Shown piece after piece: positions 27,564 through 35,698 of a stretch of DNA of 64,000 bases. This DNA comes from Elusimicrobiota bacterium (GTDB taxonomy: Bacteria; Elusimicrobiota; UBA8919). The DNA lies in the NCBI GenBank assembly GCA_028718185.1, contig JAQUMH010000004.1, positions 136,334 to 200,333 on the forward strand. Reading direction: 5' to 3'. The notes beneath the pieces are model-generated. The model searched no databases, had not been told where the DNA came from, and saw nothing but the letters and a program-made list of their open reading frames with translations. Within the stretch, counting starts at the first letter, position 1. Every line of letters begins with the position of its first letter. A program made the translations under genes and the position numbers.

Positions 27564-28626
27564 CTATATAACCCTCATATACCAAATCATTTTCTATTTT
27601 ATTTATCGATATATTTTTAACAGAAATCACATCCTCCATATTTTGAGCTTTACCAATTATTTTCGGGCAAATAAAGAACATGATTTTATCAACAAGTTTT
27701 TCGCTGAAAAAAGATTCCACGATAGTTTCTCCGCCTTCTATGACCAAAGACGATATTCCTATTTTGCCAAGCTCAATCAAAAGTTTTTTAATGTTTATAA
27801 GATTGTTTTTTACCGGTAATTCCAGAATTTTGACCCTCATTTTCTTGAGTTTTTCTTTTTTACTTTTGTTTGAATTTACTGATGTTGCAATTATAGTAGT
27901 CGCTTCATTGTTTATTACATTTGAATTTAGCGGGATTTTTAAATCGGTATCAATTATAATTCTTATTGGATTTTTTCCCATATCATGAGATGTTAAGCTG
28001 GGATTATCCCGTAAAACAGTATTTATCCCAACCAACACAGCATCATTAATACTTCTTATTTGATGGACAATCCTCCTTGAACTTATTGAACTTATCCATT
28101 TTGAATCACTCGATATTGTTTTAGTCTTACCATCAGCAGAATACGCCATTTTAACTATTACATAAGGTATTTTCTTTGTAACATATTTTATATATATTTC
28201 ATTTAATTTTTTTGCTTCTTCTTTTAGAATTCCTACTTTGCATTTAATATTGTGTTTTTCCAGTTGTTTTATTCCTTTACAGGAAACAAACGGATTAGGG
28301 TCTTTCATTGCAATAACTACTTTTTTTATTCCTGCATTTATTATCTTCGGAACACAAGGTGGAGTTTTCTTGTTATAATGACAGCAAGGTTCCATGTTTA
28401 CATACATAGTAGCATCTTTTGGATTTTGACAATTCTTTAATGCTTCTATTTCCGCATGATGTCCCCCGCAATACTTATGATAACCGGAAGATATAATCCT
28501 CCCGTTTTTAACAATTACACAACCGACAAGAGGATTAGGACTTACGTGCCCGGCACCTTTTTCAGCCAATTTTATTGCAACTTGCATGTATTTTTTTTCT
28601 TCATCTATATAATCTACTTTTTTCAT
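27556..28626 (-). CDS. ribD: Bifunctional riboflavin deaminase / reductase
   Basis: Deaminates and then reduces the pyrimidine intermediate in riboflavin synthesis. The 356-residue protein has an N-terminal cytidine-deaminase-like domain with zinc ligands in HHAEIEAL (about residues 49-56) and PCCHYNKKTPPC (about 76-87), and a C-terminal RibD_C reductase domain (from about 145, VIVKMAYSADGK and SLVIEGGETIVESF). It is the first gene of the rib operon, behind an FMN riboswitch. Confidence 0.95.
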   Translation of the reverse strand: MKKVDYIDEEKKYMQVAIKLAEKGAGHVSPNPLVGCVIVKNGRIISSGYHKYCGGHHAEIEALKNCQNPKDATMYVNMEPCCHYNKKTPPCVPKIINAGIKKVVIAMKDPNPFVSCKGIKQLEKHNIKCKVGILKEEAKKLNEIYIKYVTKKIPYVIVKMAYSADGKTKTISSDSKWISSISSRRIVHQIRSINDAVLVGINTVLRDNPSLTSHDMGKNPIRIIIDTDLKIPLNSNVINNEATTIIATSVNSNKSKKEKLKKMRVKILELPVKNNLINIKKLLIELGKIGISSLVIEGGETIVESFFSEKLVDKIMFFICPKIIGKAQNMEDVISVKNISINKIENDLVYEGYIDV

Positions 28627-28652
28627 TTGATTAAACCTTTCTCATGTACCTG

Positions 28653-28705
28653 CCCCCCTCAACTCTTTCTTCTCCCCTATGGGGAGAAGATGAAAAATGA
28701 GGGGT
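28653..28705. repeat. Dispersed palindrome, copy 4, in the rib leader
   Basis: A 53-base hairpin with inner arms TCTTCTCCCC and GGGGAGAAGA around a TAT loop, and outer ends CCCCCTCA and TGAGGGGT. It lies between the riboswitch terminator and the ribD start codon, so it is part of the untranslated leader whenever the terminator is read through. Confidence 0.85.
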
Positions 28706-28710
28706 TTCTA

Positions 28711-28746
28711 TTATAAATAAAAATCCCCGACAATACTTCGGGGATT
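28711..28746 (-). terminator. Intrinsic terminator of the FMN riboswitch
   Basis: On the minus strand AATCCCCGA and TCGGGGATT form a 9-base stem with a 7-base loop, followed by a T-rich run. It lies 40 bases downstream of the riboswitch P1 stem and upstream of ribD. Its CCCCGAAG can also pair with CTTCGGGG near the 5' end of the aptamer, which could give the alternative anti-terminated fold. Confidence 0.88.
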
Positions 28747-28785
28747 ATAAATAAACAGACTTATCCTGCTTTTTATTATTTTATT

Positions 28786-28904
28786 ACTCTTCTATTATCC
28801 GGACTTTTACCGTCGGTATCTGAATTTCACAGATTCGGTCCCAATTTTATCGGAATTAGCGGACTATCACCGCCGGTAATGAATTTCACACAACCCCGAA
28901 GAGT
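28786..28904 (-). promoter_or_regulatory. FMN riboswitch (RFN element)
   Basis: On the minus strand this contains the conserved RFN parts in order: P1 5' arm ACTCTTC, TTCGGGG, GTGTGAAATTC, ACCGGCGGTGATAGTCCGC, a variable stem with GACCGAATCTGTGAAATTC, ACCGACGGTAAAAGTCCGGAT, and the P1 3' arm GAAGAGT. P1 pairs over seven bases. FMN binding should favour the downstream terminator and shut off ribD-PHP-ribE-ribBA-ribH. Confidence 0.95.
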
Positions 28905-28910
28905 TTTTAT

Positions 28911-28938
28911 ATTATATAAAAAATATGCATAAAGTCAA
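28911..28938 (-). promoter_or_regulatory. Promoter of the riboflavin operon
   Basis: On the minus strand TTGACT (28933-28938) and TATAAT (28911-28916) are 16 bases apart. Transcription should start within a few bases of the first nucleotide of riboswitch P1, so the aptamer forms at the extreme 5' end of the message. The rest of the 28627-29022 gap, beyond the riboswitch, terminator and repeat, holds nothing I recognise. Confidence 0.8.
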
Positions 28939-29022
28939 CAAAATTATTCTTCTTAACAAACACATCGCAGCTTTCTACAAAATACAAAAAATAAGGAGAA
29001 CACCTACGATTACGGGGTAACT

Positions 29023-29250
29023 TCACCTATGTTTACATCCCGGACAACAACCAGGAGTGCCATGTGCGACATCACAAGTTTTAGTATCACATTTATTACT
29101 GTTACCGCTTACTGCAAAACTTGAAAATATTCTTGTAATTTTGCTGCTCCCGCATTTCTCACATTTTGGCTTATCTTTATCTGCTGTCACATTTACTAAT
29201 ATATCAAATTCCTCTTTACAGTCTTTGCAAACAAAAGAATGTATCGGCAT
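29023..29250 (-). CDS. FmdB-family zinc ribbon protein
   Basis: A 75-residue putative regulatory protein with an FmdB_reg zinc ribbon: CKDC (about residues 8-11) and CEKCGSSK (about 29-36). The C-terminus is Cys- and His-rich (TCDVAHGTPGCCPGCKHR). I start it at the ATG 29248-29250, which has GGAGGG four bases upstream. Family function is not established. It follows trxB by about 30 bases and may be cotranscribed with it. Confidence 0.87.
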   Translation of the reverse strand: MPIHSFVCKDCKEEFDILVNVTADKDKPKCEKCGSSKITRIFSSFAVSGNSNKCDTKTCDVAHGTPGCCPGCKHR

Positions 29251-29283
29251 ATTTCCCTCCAAAGACAGATAGAATAAAAATCT

Positions 29284-30204
29284 TTACCTGTCCTTTAAAC
29301 TTTCTAAATATTTTTCTGCTGAAATTGCTGCTATTGCCCCATCACTACAAGCGGTAACAATTTGTTTTAATGACTTTTTACGACAATCACCACTCGCAAA
29401 AACACTGTCTATACTGGTTTTCATTTCTTCATCTGTAATTATGTAACCGGATTCATCAAGTTTAACAATATCTTTTAATAGATTTGTATTAGGATTATAT
29501 CCGACAAATATAAACACACCGTCGCAGGTTACATTCTCTCTTTCTAATGTCCGGACATTTTCAATTAAAATGCCTTCAACTTTCTTTGTTCCTTCAATCT
29601 TTATAACTTTTGAATTCCATAAAAACTTAATCTTCTTATTTGCTAATGCCCTTTCTTGTATAATTTTTGTCGCCCGTAAACTATCTCTGCGATGTACGAT
29701 AAAAACCGTACTGGCAAATTTCGTAAGGAATAGCGCCTCTTCAACAGCAGTGTCACCACCGCCTATGACAGCAACAACTTTATTTTTAAAAAATGCTGCA
29801 TCGCAGGTAGCACAATAAGACACTCCATTACCTTTAAATTCAACCTCTCCATAAATACCAAGCAATTTTGGTTTTGCACCGGATGCAACAATCAAAGATA
29901 ATGTATTATAAACCTTGTCTTCTGTTTTAATTTCTATATGGTGGTCTACTAATTTTATAGAGATTACTTCAGAACAAACAACCTCAAGTCCGAATTTCTC
30001 TGCTTGTGTCTTAAGCTTAAGGACAAGCCCGGCACCGTTGATTCCTTCAGGAAATCCCGGATAATTTTCAATTAAATTTGTTATAACTGCCTGCCCGTCA
30101 ACACCATAATTGTCAATCAGGAGCGTTTTTAACCGTGCTCTTGAAGCATAAATCCCCGCTGTTAATCCCGCAGGTCCACCACCAATAATTATTACATCAT
30201 ACAT
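29284..30204 (-). CDS. trxB: Thioredoxin reductase
   Basis: FAD- and NADPH-dependent reductase that keeps thioredoxins reduced. The 306-residue protein has the FAD motif GGGPAGLTAGIYASRA (about residues 8-23), the redox site CATCDAAFF (about 134-142), the NADPH motif GGGDTAVEEALFL and the C-terminal FASGDCRKKS. It could supply electrons for the thioredoxin-like proteins of the arsenic operon; that link is inference. The stop lies two dozen bases before the decayed antitoxin gene's region ends on its upstream side. Confidence 0.95.
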   Translation of the reverse strand: MYDVIIIGGGPAGLTAGIYASRARLKTLLIDNYGVDGQAVITNLIENYPGFPEGINGAGLVLKLKTQAEKFGLEVVCSEVISIKLVDHHIEIKTEDKVYNTLSLIVASGAKPKLLGIYGEVEFKGNGVSYCATCDAAFFKNKVVAVIGGGDTAVEEALFLTKFASTVFIVHRRDSLRATKIIQERALANKKIKFLWNSKVIKIEGTKKVEGILIENVRTLERENVTCDGVFIFVGYNPNTNLLKDIVKLDESGYIITDEEMKTSIDSVFASGDCRKKSLKQIVTACSDGAIAAISAEKYLESLKDR

Positions 30205-30223
30205 AATTTAGTATCCAGTTGTT

Positions 30224-30515
30224 TTATGCAATCCTCAAACTAATACCTAATGAATTTATTATTTTAATAAAATTTGAAAGTCTCGAATCTGACTTAAAAA
30301 ATGAGCGATAAAGATTTTCCCTGATTAATCCGGTATCTTTCGATAATTTAGATATTCCACCGCGAACCTTAAACCAATTGCAATTGCTGCAAGAAAGGCC
30401 CTTTCGTTCCCATCCTTTTGAAACTCCTCAAGGACTACTTCTCTATAACTTTCAAGTTCTTTAGGATGTAATCAACTTCAAATTCATCAAATGTTCTAAG
30501 TTTTCTTTTGCTCAT
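30224..30515 (-). pseudogene. Decayed HigA-like antitoxin (frameshifted)
   Basis: Starts ATG at 30513-30515 with AAGGA upstream and reads SKRKLRTFDEFEVDYI, the N-terminus of addiction-module antidote proteins of the HigA/TIGR02684 kind. The frame then shifts: a second frame gives ESYREVVLEEFQKDGNERAF and a third gives GGISKLSKDTGLIRENLYR and SRLSNFIKIINSLGIS, the expected helix-turn-helix part, ending at 30224. At least two frameshifts are needed to restore the protein. No intact toxin gene is visible next to it. The operator palindrome upstream is still perfect. Confidence 0.8.
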
Positions 30516-30617
30516 GATAGTCCTTCCAATATTCAAAAAATAACAACCGTTCAACAAAAGGTTTCTGATGTTAGTTATCTTATAAATTACAACAGTCCAT
30601 TCATAAACTTCTAACAT

Positions 30618-30641
30618 TATTGTAGTATGTATGCTACAATA
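30618..30641. promoter_or_regulatory. Palindromic operator upstream of the decayed antitoxin
   Basis: Perfect 8-base arms TATTGTAG and CTACAATA are separated by 8 bases. It lies about 100 bases upstream of the antitoxin start, a typical place for an autorepressor site of a toxin-antitoxin operon. The sequence between it and the antitoxin start encodes nothing I can name; a remnant of the missing toxin is possible. Nothing else is seen in 30642-30772. Confidence 0.6.
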
Positions 30642-30772
30642 TGTCAAGCGTATTTCTTATTTTTGATATATAAAATTATAGACTTGTGAAGAGAATCATT
30701 GCTTTTTATTTCCAATCTCCGGTTAAGATTATTGTTGAAAAGTCGGAGCAATAGGATTGTACCTACACTTTC

Positions 30773-31753
30773 TCATTTCAGCAGATTTAAAATGACTTTA
30801 ATCATAACATCTTTTTCTGATGTCTTACTTGTTGCAATCATTAATGTTAAGGCAACCAAAGAGTTGTTGTCAATATGACTCGACCCGTCTTTACTAAACA
30901 AAATTCTGTTTTTCTGTAAAAAACAGATAAAAAGTGCCGCAGCAATACGTTTGTTCCCATCCACAAAACTATGATTTTTAACAATAAAATATAACAAGTT
31001 AGCAGCTTTTTCTTCTATGGTAGGATAAACGTCCTTACCATCAAATGTCTGATAAATTGTTCTAAGCGAACTTTCAAAACTTTTATCTTTTTTCTGTCCA
31101 AAAAAAGAAGAACTTTTGAATTTTATCCTCATCTCATCTATGATCAGTCTGGCATTTTCAGAATCAAGTGTATATTTTATCTCCTTTGTTCCTTTTGGAA
31201 CAGATAGACAACCATTGTCATAATCATCCAAAATATCAAGAGCACGAGAATATTGATTAATTACTGTAAAAAGACCTCTAGTTTCATCGGAAATATTTTC
31301 AAGACTAATAACATTGCCTAAAAGTTTCAAAGATTTTTGTAATTCCAGATATTTGCGTTCAAACATCTTCAGTCGTTTCTCATTAATAGTATAACCGTCA
31401 ATTAAATACTTTTTTAATACATTGGTTGCCCAAATACGAAATTGAGTTCCCTGCTTTGATTTTACCCTATATCCAAGAGAAATAATAATATCTAAATTAT
31501 AGAATTCAATATCTCGCTCAATCTGTCTTTTACCTTCTTTTTGAACTATTCGGAATTTCCGAATAGTTGCATGCTTCTCTAATTCATTCTCTTTATAAAT
31601 ATTTCTAATATGTTCATTTATTGTAGAAATACCCTTATTAAATAATTCTGCCATCTGTTTCTGAGTCAACCATACAGTATCTTTATCTAACCTGACCTCG
31701 AATCGATTTCTATATAAAACAATTTGCCCTTTAGTTTCTACTTGTATTTTCAT
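30773..31753 (-). CDS. RhuM-family protein fused to a Fic/Doc domain
   Basis: The 326-residue protein has an N-terminal RhuM (virulence protein) domain, about residues 1-190, with VWLTQKQMAELFNKGISTINEHIRNIY and FYNLDIIISLGYRVKSKQGTQFRIWA (the phage-type KilA-N/BRO-like DNA-binding look). The C-terminal Fic/Doc domain has HSFVDGNKRIAAALF (about 254-268), matching the Fic core HxFx(D/E)GN(G/K)R with the Lys variant found in Doc toxins, which phosphorylate rather than AMPylate. It has an AGGAG site. It could be a toxin or a phage-response factor; no antitoxin is adjacent except the broken HigA. Confidence 0.88.
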   Translation of the reverse strand: MKIQVETKGQIVLYRNRFEVRLDKDTVWLTQKQMAELFNKGISTINEHIRNIYKENELEKHATIRKFRIVQKEGKRQIERDIEFYNLDIIISLGYRVKSKQGTQFRIWATNVLKKYLIDGYTINEKRLKMFERKYLELQKSLKLLGNVISLENISDETRGLFTVINQYSRALDILDDYDNGCLSVPKGTKEIKYTLDSENARLIIDEMRIKFKSSSFFGQKKDKSFESSLRTIYQTFDGKDVYPTIEEKAANLLYFIVKNHSFVDGNKRIAAALFICFLQKNRILFSKDGSSHIDNNSLVALTLMIATSKTSEKDVMIKVILNLLK

Positions 31754-31779
31754 TTTCTATCTCCTGTATGATTTCTGTT

Positions 31780-31862
31780 CAACTATTGAGAAATCAGGCA
31801 AAATTTAAAACTAATGATTCTTCGCAATTATATTACAACTTTTTTACAGAATTTACAACTAA
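31780..31862 (-). promoter_or_regulatory. Shared leader/promoter repeat, copy A (upstream of RhuM-Fic)
   Basis: On the plus strand this matches copies B and C: TTGAGAAATCAGGCAAAAT, then AATGATT and CAATTATATTACAACTTTTTT. Read on the minus strand it has a TATAAT (31827-31832) 74 bases upstream of the Fic start. No good -35 box is seen. The same elements occur ahead of the AAA-TOPRIM pair and the restriction-modification pair. Confidence 0.6.
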
Positions 31863-31930
31863 TAAAAAATATCGATTTACAGCAGGTGGTTTTATCAATA
31901 AAAATATTAGTATTGAATAATATTGTGTAA

Positions 31931-32455
31931 TTATTTTGTCTTTCCTAATAAAATCAGGATTGCTTTTACTATGTCTATGGGTTTTGGGGGGCATCCGTGG
32001 ATATGTGCTGAAACAGGTAAAACATTCTTCACCCCGGAAAGTGTATAATATGAGTTCTTGAATTTTCCGCCATCCAATGCACAGTCACCGAGAGTAATTA
32101 CAAGTTTCGGTCCAGGCATCGCATCATAAGTTCTTTTTAATGCAAGTTCCATGTTTTTCGATACAGGACCTGTAACAAGAAGAGCATCTGCATGGCGAGG
32201 AGATGCTACAAAATCCACGCCAAAACGCTGTATATCATAAATCGGGTTTGTTGCTGCAATAATTTCCGATTCACATGCACCGCACGACCCGGTATCCACT
32301 TCCCGAATATGAAACGACCTTGAAAATCTTTTCTTTATTGCTTTTTTAAGTTCCGCACCAAGCATTTCATATTCTTTAGAAACAGGAATTTCTTTTATGC
32401 TTAATGGTCGTGTTTGAAGAGCTTTTCTTATACTATTTTTAAATATTTCTATCAT
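31931..32455 (-). CDS. Ehr complex small subunit (NuoB/HyfI/EchC-like)
   Basis: Electron-transfer subunit holding the cluster next to the large subunit. The 174-residue protein has all four [4Fe-4S] ligands of the NuoB/hydrogenase small subunit family: CGACESE (about residues 58-64), GDCA and HGCPPKP. It is the last gene of a six-gene set of energy-converting-hydrogenase-like subunits. A repeat-containing gap of 179 bases separates it from the large-subunit gene. Membrane-associated on the cytoplasmic side. Confidence 0.9.
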   Translation of the reverse strand: MIEIFKNSIRKALQTRPLSIKEIPVSKEYEMLGAELKKAIKKRFSRSFHIREVDTGSCGACESEIIAATNPIYDIQRFGVDFVASPRHADALLVTGPVSKNMELALKRTYDAMPGPKLVITLGDCALDGGKFKNSYYTLSGVKNVLPVSAHIHGCPPKPIDIVKAILILLGKTK

Positions 32456-32465
32456 ATTTTATATC

Positions 32466-32634
32466 TGATTACATTCACCCCGATGTTACATCGAGGCAAG
32501 AATTTTTAACACCGATTACACTAATTAAAGCATTACTATTCTTGTTAGCAAAATGAACTTTATAACAACAGTATATTATTTCTCTGTTTTCCATAATCTG
32601 TGTAATCTACTTTCTAATCTGCGTAATCAGAGTC
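32466..32634. repeat. ATTACATTCACCCCGATG repeat, copy 1
   Basis: Contains the near-perfect palindrome CCCCGATGT-t-ACATCGAGG (32478-32496) and then GATTACAC and AATCTGCGTAATCAGAG words. The same order of words occurs at 48571-48690. It fills the gap between the two soluble-side subunit genes of the Ehr-like complex. Confidence 0.75.
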
Positions 32635-34224
32635 TTATAAATCATTCCCAGAATATGAAAAGTCAAAGCTTTTATTGCAAAGAGGAAAATCAGGAACGAT
32701 GTTTCCCGGCATTGCAAACGCAAGACCTTCCCAATTCCTGAATGACGGGTCAACAATTTTACATCTGACTATATGACCTTCTGCGTCAATTTTAACCCAA
32801 TACAACACCGGTCCCCGCCATCCTTCTGCACATCCGAGCGCATAACCTTCTTTAATTTTTGGAAGCTGCTCTTTCTTCGATTCAAACGGTTTAATCATAT
32901 CTAAGAACTGTTTCACTATCTTAATTGACTCTTCAAATTCATCGAACCGGATTTTCAGACGTGCTGAAACATCTCCGGACAAACAGTGTATACTATTAAA
33001 CTTAACTTTATCGTATATCCCATGAAAATCTTTTCTTAAATCTTTATCAATGCCAGATGCGCGACCTGCCGGTCCCAGCACGCCCAAATCTTCAGCAATG
33101 TTTTTTCTTAAAATTCCGGTAGAATCCGCCCTGTCCATAAATGAGACGTTTGAAAGAATCATTTTCTTAAGTTCGTTTAAATCTTTTTGAAGCATTTCAA
33201 GATTTTGAATTAAAACTTGTTTTTTATCATCATTAAAATCGCATAAAACTCCGCCAATAGCGTTAACATTTTTCAAATACCGCGACTCTGTTAATTTTTC
33301 GTTCAAATCTAAAATACTTTCTTTCATCAAAGAAGCGAACGCTGACGGAAAAGAAAACCCGACATCAACAGCAATACCGCCTATATCGTTCACATGATTA
33401 TACATACGTTCTAATTCAAGTAAGACCGCCCGGACATATTGAATATTTTCAGGGACATTAATTTTTAATATTTTCTCAATTGAATTACAAAAAGCCCAGC
33501 TATGGGCAAATGCTGAATCACCCGAAACACACTCGCTTAAAGAAACTGCTTCGTTTAAGCTTAGATTTTCAAAAATCTTTTCAACTCCACGATGGGTAAA
33601 CCCAAGATGTATCTCAAGATTTATTACCGGCTCACCGGCAACACTAAACCTGAAATGACCGGGCGCGATTAGCCCTGCATGCACAGGACCTACAGCAACC
33701 TCAAAAACGCCGTCCCCTTCAACTTCTTTCAATTTATGTTCAGATTTCGGGGAATCTTTTATTTTTTTAGAATCAAAATCTTTCCTAAGAGGAAAATTAC
33801 CTTGAGGCCAGACCTCTTCATGAAGTTTAAGCCGTCTTGTATCAGGACTGTTTTTTGGCACAATACCGAACATTTCATATATTTCCCGCTCAAAAAGTGC
33901 AGCGGAATAAATATCTTTTGATAGCGATTCAAATTCCGCGTTGTCTTTTGGAACTTCCGTTGTAATAAAAACCCATTTTTTAAATTCAATTGATTGAAAA
34001 GCACACAATAATCCAAAAACACCTTTTTCTTTCCTTTCATCAACTGCAAAAAATGACATCACAGGTGAATGCAGATATTTATGCATTGCAAGACACATTG
34101 GCTTAAAGTCACCCGCTCCCACCCGAGCATATATTTCATCCGGCTCCTTTTCCTCAATTCTCAAACTCAAAGGTTTTAAATTATACTTTTCTTCAATATC
34201 ATCAAATATTTTTATATAATTCAT
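32635..34224 (-). CDS. Ehr complex large subunit (NuoC-NuoD / HyfG-like), [NiFe] cysteines absent
   Basis: A 529-residue fusion of a NuoC-like domain (about 1-170) and a NuoD/hydrogenase-large-subunit domain (about 180-529). In group 4 hydrogenases the N-terminal motif RxCGxCxxxH binds nickel; here residues 230-242 read SECVSGDSAFAHS, with Ser where both cysteines should be. At the C-terminus the expected DPCxxC is DPSFRNW (about 492-498). So it should not bind [NiFe]. This is the defining feature of Ehr (energy-converting hydrogenase related) complexes, the link between group 4 hydrogenases and complex I. The redox partner is unknown. Confidence 0.9.
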   Translation of the reverse strand: MNYIKIFDDIEEKYNLKPLSLRIEEKEPDEIYARVGAGDFKPMCLAMHKYLHSPVMSFFAVDERKEKGVFGLLCAFQSIEFKKWVFITTEVPKDNAEFESLSKDIYSAALFEREIYEMFGIVPKNSPDTRRLKLHEEVWPQGNFPLRKDFDSKKIKDSPKSEHKLKEVEGDGVFEVAVGPVHAGLIAPGHFRFSVAGEPVINLEIHLGFTHRGVEKIFENLSLNEAVSLSECVSGDSAFAHSWAFCNSIEKILKINVPENIQYVRAVLLELERMYNHVNDIGGIAVDVGFSFPSAFASLMKESILDLNEKLTESRYLKNVNAIGGVLCDFNDDKKQVLIQNLEMLQKDLNELKKMILSNVSFMDRADSTGILRKNIAEDLGVLGPAGRASGIDKDLRKDFHGIYDKVKFNSIHCLSGDVSARLKIRFDEFEESIKIVKQFLDMIKPFESKKEQLPKIKEGYALGCAEGWRGPVLYWVKIDAEGHIVRCKIVDPSFRNWEGLAFAMPGNIVPDFPLCNKSFDFSYSGNDL

Positions 34225-34234
34225 AATTTCCCCG

Positions 34235-35692
34235 CTATATGTTTCCGAGCAGTATCCCTGACGCTGCTTTTAATAAAGAATTAAAAAATCCCGGGAATAA
34301 AAACCCCGAGACACATACAAAAACAAAAAGAAAAATGAATGCTGCTTTTGTAATCGAAGGGTCTTTTGATGCAATCATATCTTCGGGTTTCTTACCAAAA
34401 CTTATTCCGGCAATATGTTCTACAAGTCCGTAAAAAACTACTGCTAAAACGAATATATACACAACACTTGCCATATAACTTCCTTTTACAAACCCTGCAT
34501 ATAAAACTGCCATTTCACTAAAAAATACCGAAAACGGCGGCATACCACTAAGAGCGAATGCTGTTATAATCGTAAAAACTCCGGCAAAAGGAATCGCCTT
34601 TACCGCACCTTTGATTTTACGCATATTGTGGGTGTTATATTTTTCAATTATTTCACCTGCGCCAAAAAACATAACCGCTTTTGTCGCTGCGTGATTAAAT
34701 GTATGTAGCAGTGCTCCATAACAACCTATTGGTCCGCCGAAACCCAGTCCAAGAACGATAATTCCGATATGTTCAACACTACTGTATGCAAGAAGCCGTT
34801 TCAAATCTTTCTGTACAAGAACAAATACTGCGGCAACAGTTATAGAAATAAGACCGAAAAAAACAAATAAATGTGAGGTGTAACCTGAACCAATTGCTTT
34901 ATTTGTAACTATGGCAAACCGCATAATAGCATAGACGGACGTTTTAAGTAAAACTCCTGATAAAAGCGCACTTATCGGCGTAACTGCCTGGCTGTGCGCA
35001 TCCGGAAGCCATGTATGCATCGGGGCAAGACCTGCCTTGGTACCATAACCGACAAGTATGAAAAGAAACGCGATTTTGATTATATGTCCGTCAAGTTTTG
35101 ATGCAACGGAAATAAAATCTGTCCAGTTAAGACTTTTAATTCCCCCATCATGGGAAACCGTATAGTAAAACAATATTGTACCCAAAAGAGCAAGTGTTAT
35201 ACCAACCGAACAAATAATAATGTATTTCCATGCGGCTTCAACCGAATGTTTACTATTGTAGAAGCCGACAAGAAACGCTGAAGCAAGAGTCGTCATTTCT
35301 ATAGCAATCCAGACAAACCCGAGATTATTAACAAGCGTTACAAGATACATTGAAAAAGTGAACAGGTTAAATAAAAGATAATATATTTTTGATTGCGACT
35401 CAGGAAACTTTTTGTTTTGAACATCTTTCTCTATAAACGATATTGAATAAAGTGCAGAAGCAAAAGTTATAAGCGATACTGTCAAGATAAAGAAAGCGCT
35501 GAGAGCATCGGCATAAAATATTGCTTCTGAAAAATGTTTTACGGCAAGAATCTTGTTAGCAAAACAAAACGAAATTAACAGTTCCACACCGTAGCCAATT
35601 GTAGTTATGGTGCCTGCTATCACCGGCTTCTCCACTAATGCAGATATTATTGCAAGAACAACCGGAATGATTAGTATCAAATATATTTCCAT
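34235..35692 (-). CDS. Ehr complex antiporter-like membrane subunit (HyfF/NuoN-like)
   Basis: Proton- or ion-translocating subunit of the Mrp/Nuo antiporter superfamily. The 485-residue protein has about 14 membrane helices. The Proton_antipo_M domain includes WIAIEMTTLASAFLVGFY (key Glu, about residues 131-148), GYGTKAGLAPMHTWLPDAHSQA (conserved Lys, about 214-235) and LLAYSSVEHIGIIVLG. It lies between the HyfE-like and large-subunit genes, with gaps under 12 bases. Confidence 0.9.
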   Translation of the reverse strand: MEIYLILIIPVVLAIISALVEKPVIAGTITTIGYGVELLISFCFANKILAVKHFSEAIFYADALSAFFILTVSLITFASALYSISFIEKDVQNKKFPESQSKIYYLLFNLFTFSMYLVTLVNNLGFVWIAIEMTTLASAFLVGFYNSKHSVEAAWKYIIICSVGITLALLGTILFYYTVSHDGGIKSLNWTDFISVASKLDGHIIKIAFLFILVGYGTKAGLAPMHTWLPDAHSQAVTPISALLSGVLLKTSVYAIMRFAIVTNKAIGSGYTSHLFVFFGLISITVAAVFVLVQKDLKRLLAYSSVEHIGIIVLGLGFGGPIGCYGALLHTFNHAATKAVMFFGAGEIIEKYNTHNMRKIKGAVKAIPFAGVFTIITAFALSGMPPFSVFFSEMAVLYAGFVKGSYMASVVYIFVLAVVFYGLVEHIAGISFGKKPEDMIASKDPSITKAAFIFLFVFVCVSGFLFPGFFNSLLKAASGILLGNI

Positions 35693-35698
35693 TAAATC

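Noticed and set aside
30516-30647. N-terminal extension or toxin gene fused before the HigA-like start
   Set aside because: The frame runs in from the palindromic operator, has no recognisable HigB motif, and the internal ATG at 30513-30515 has a proper site and the family N-terminus.
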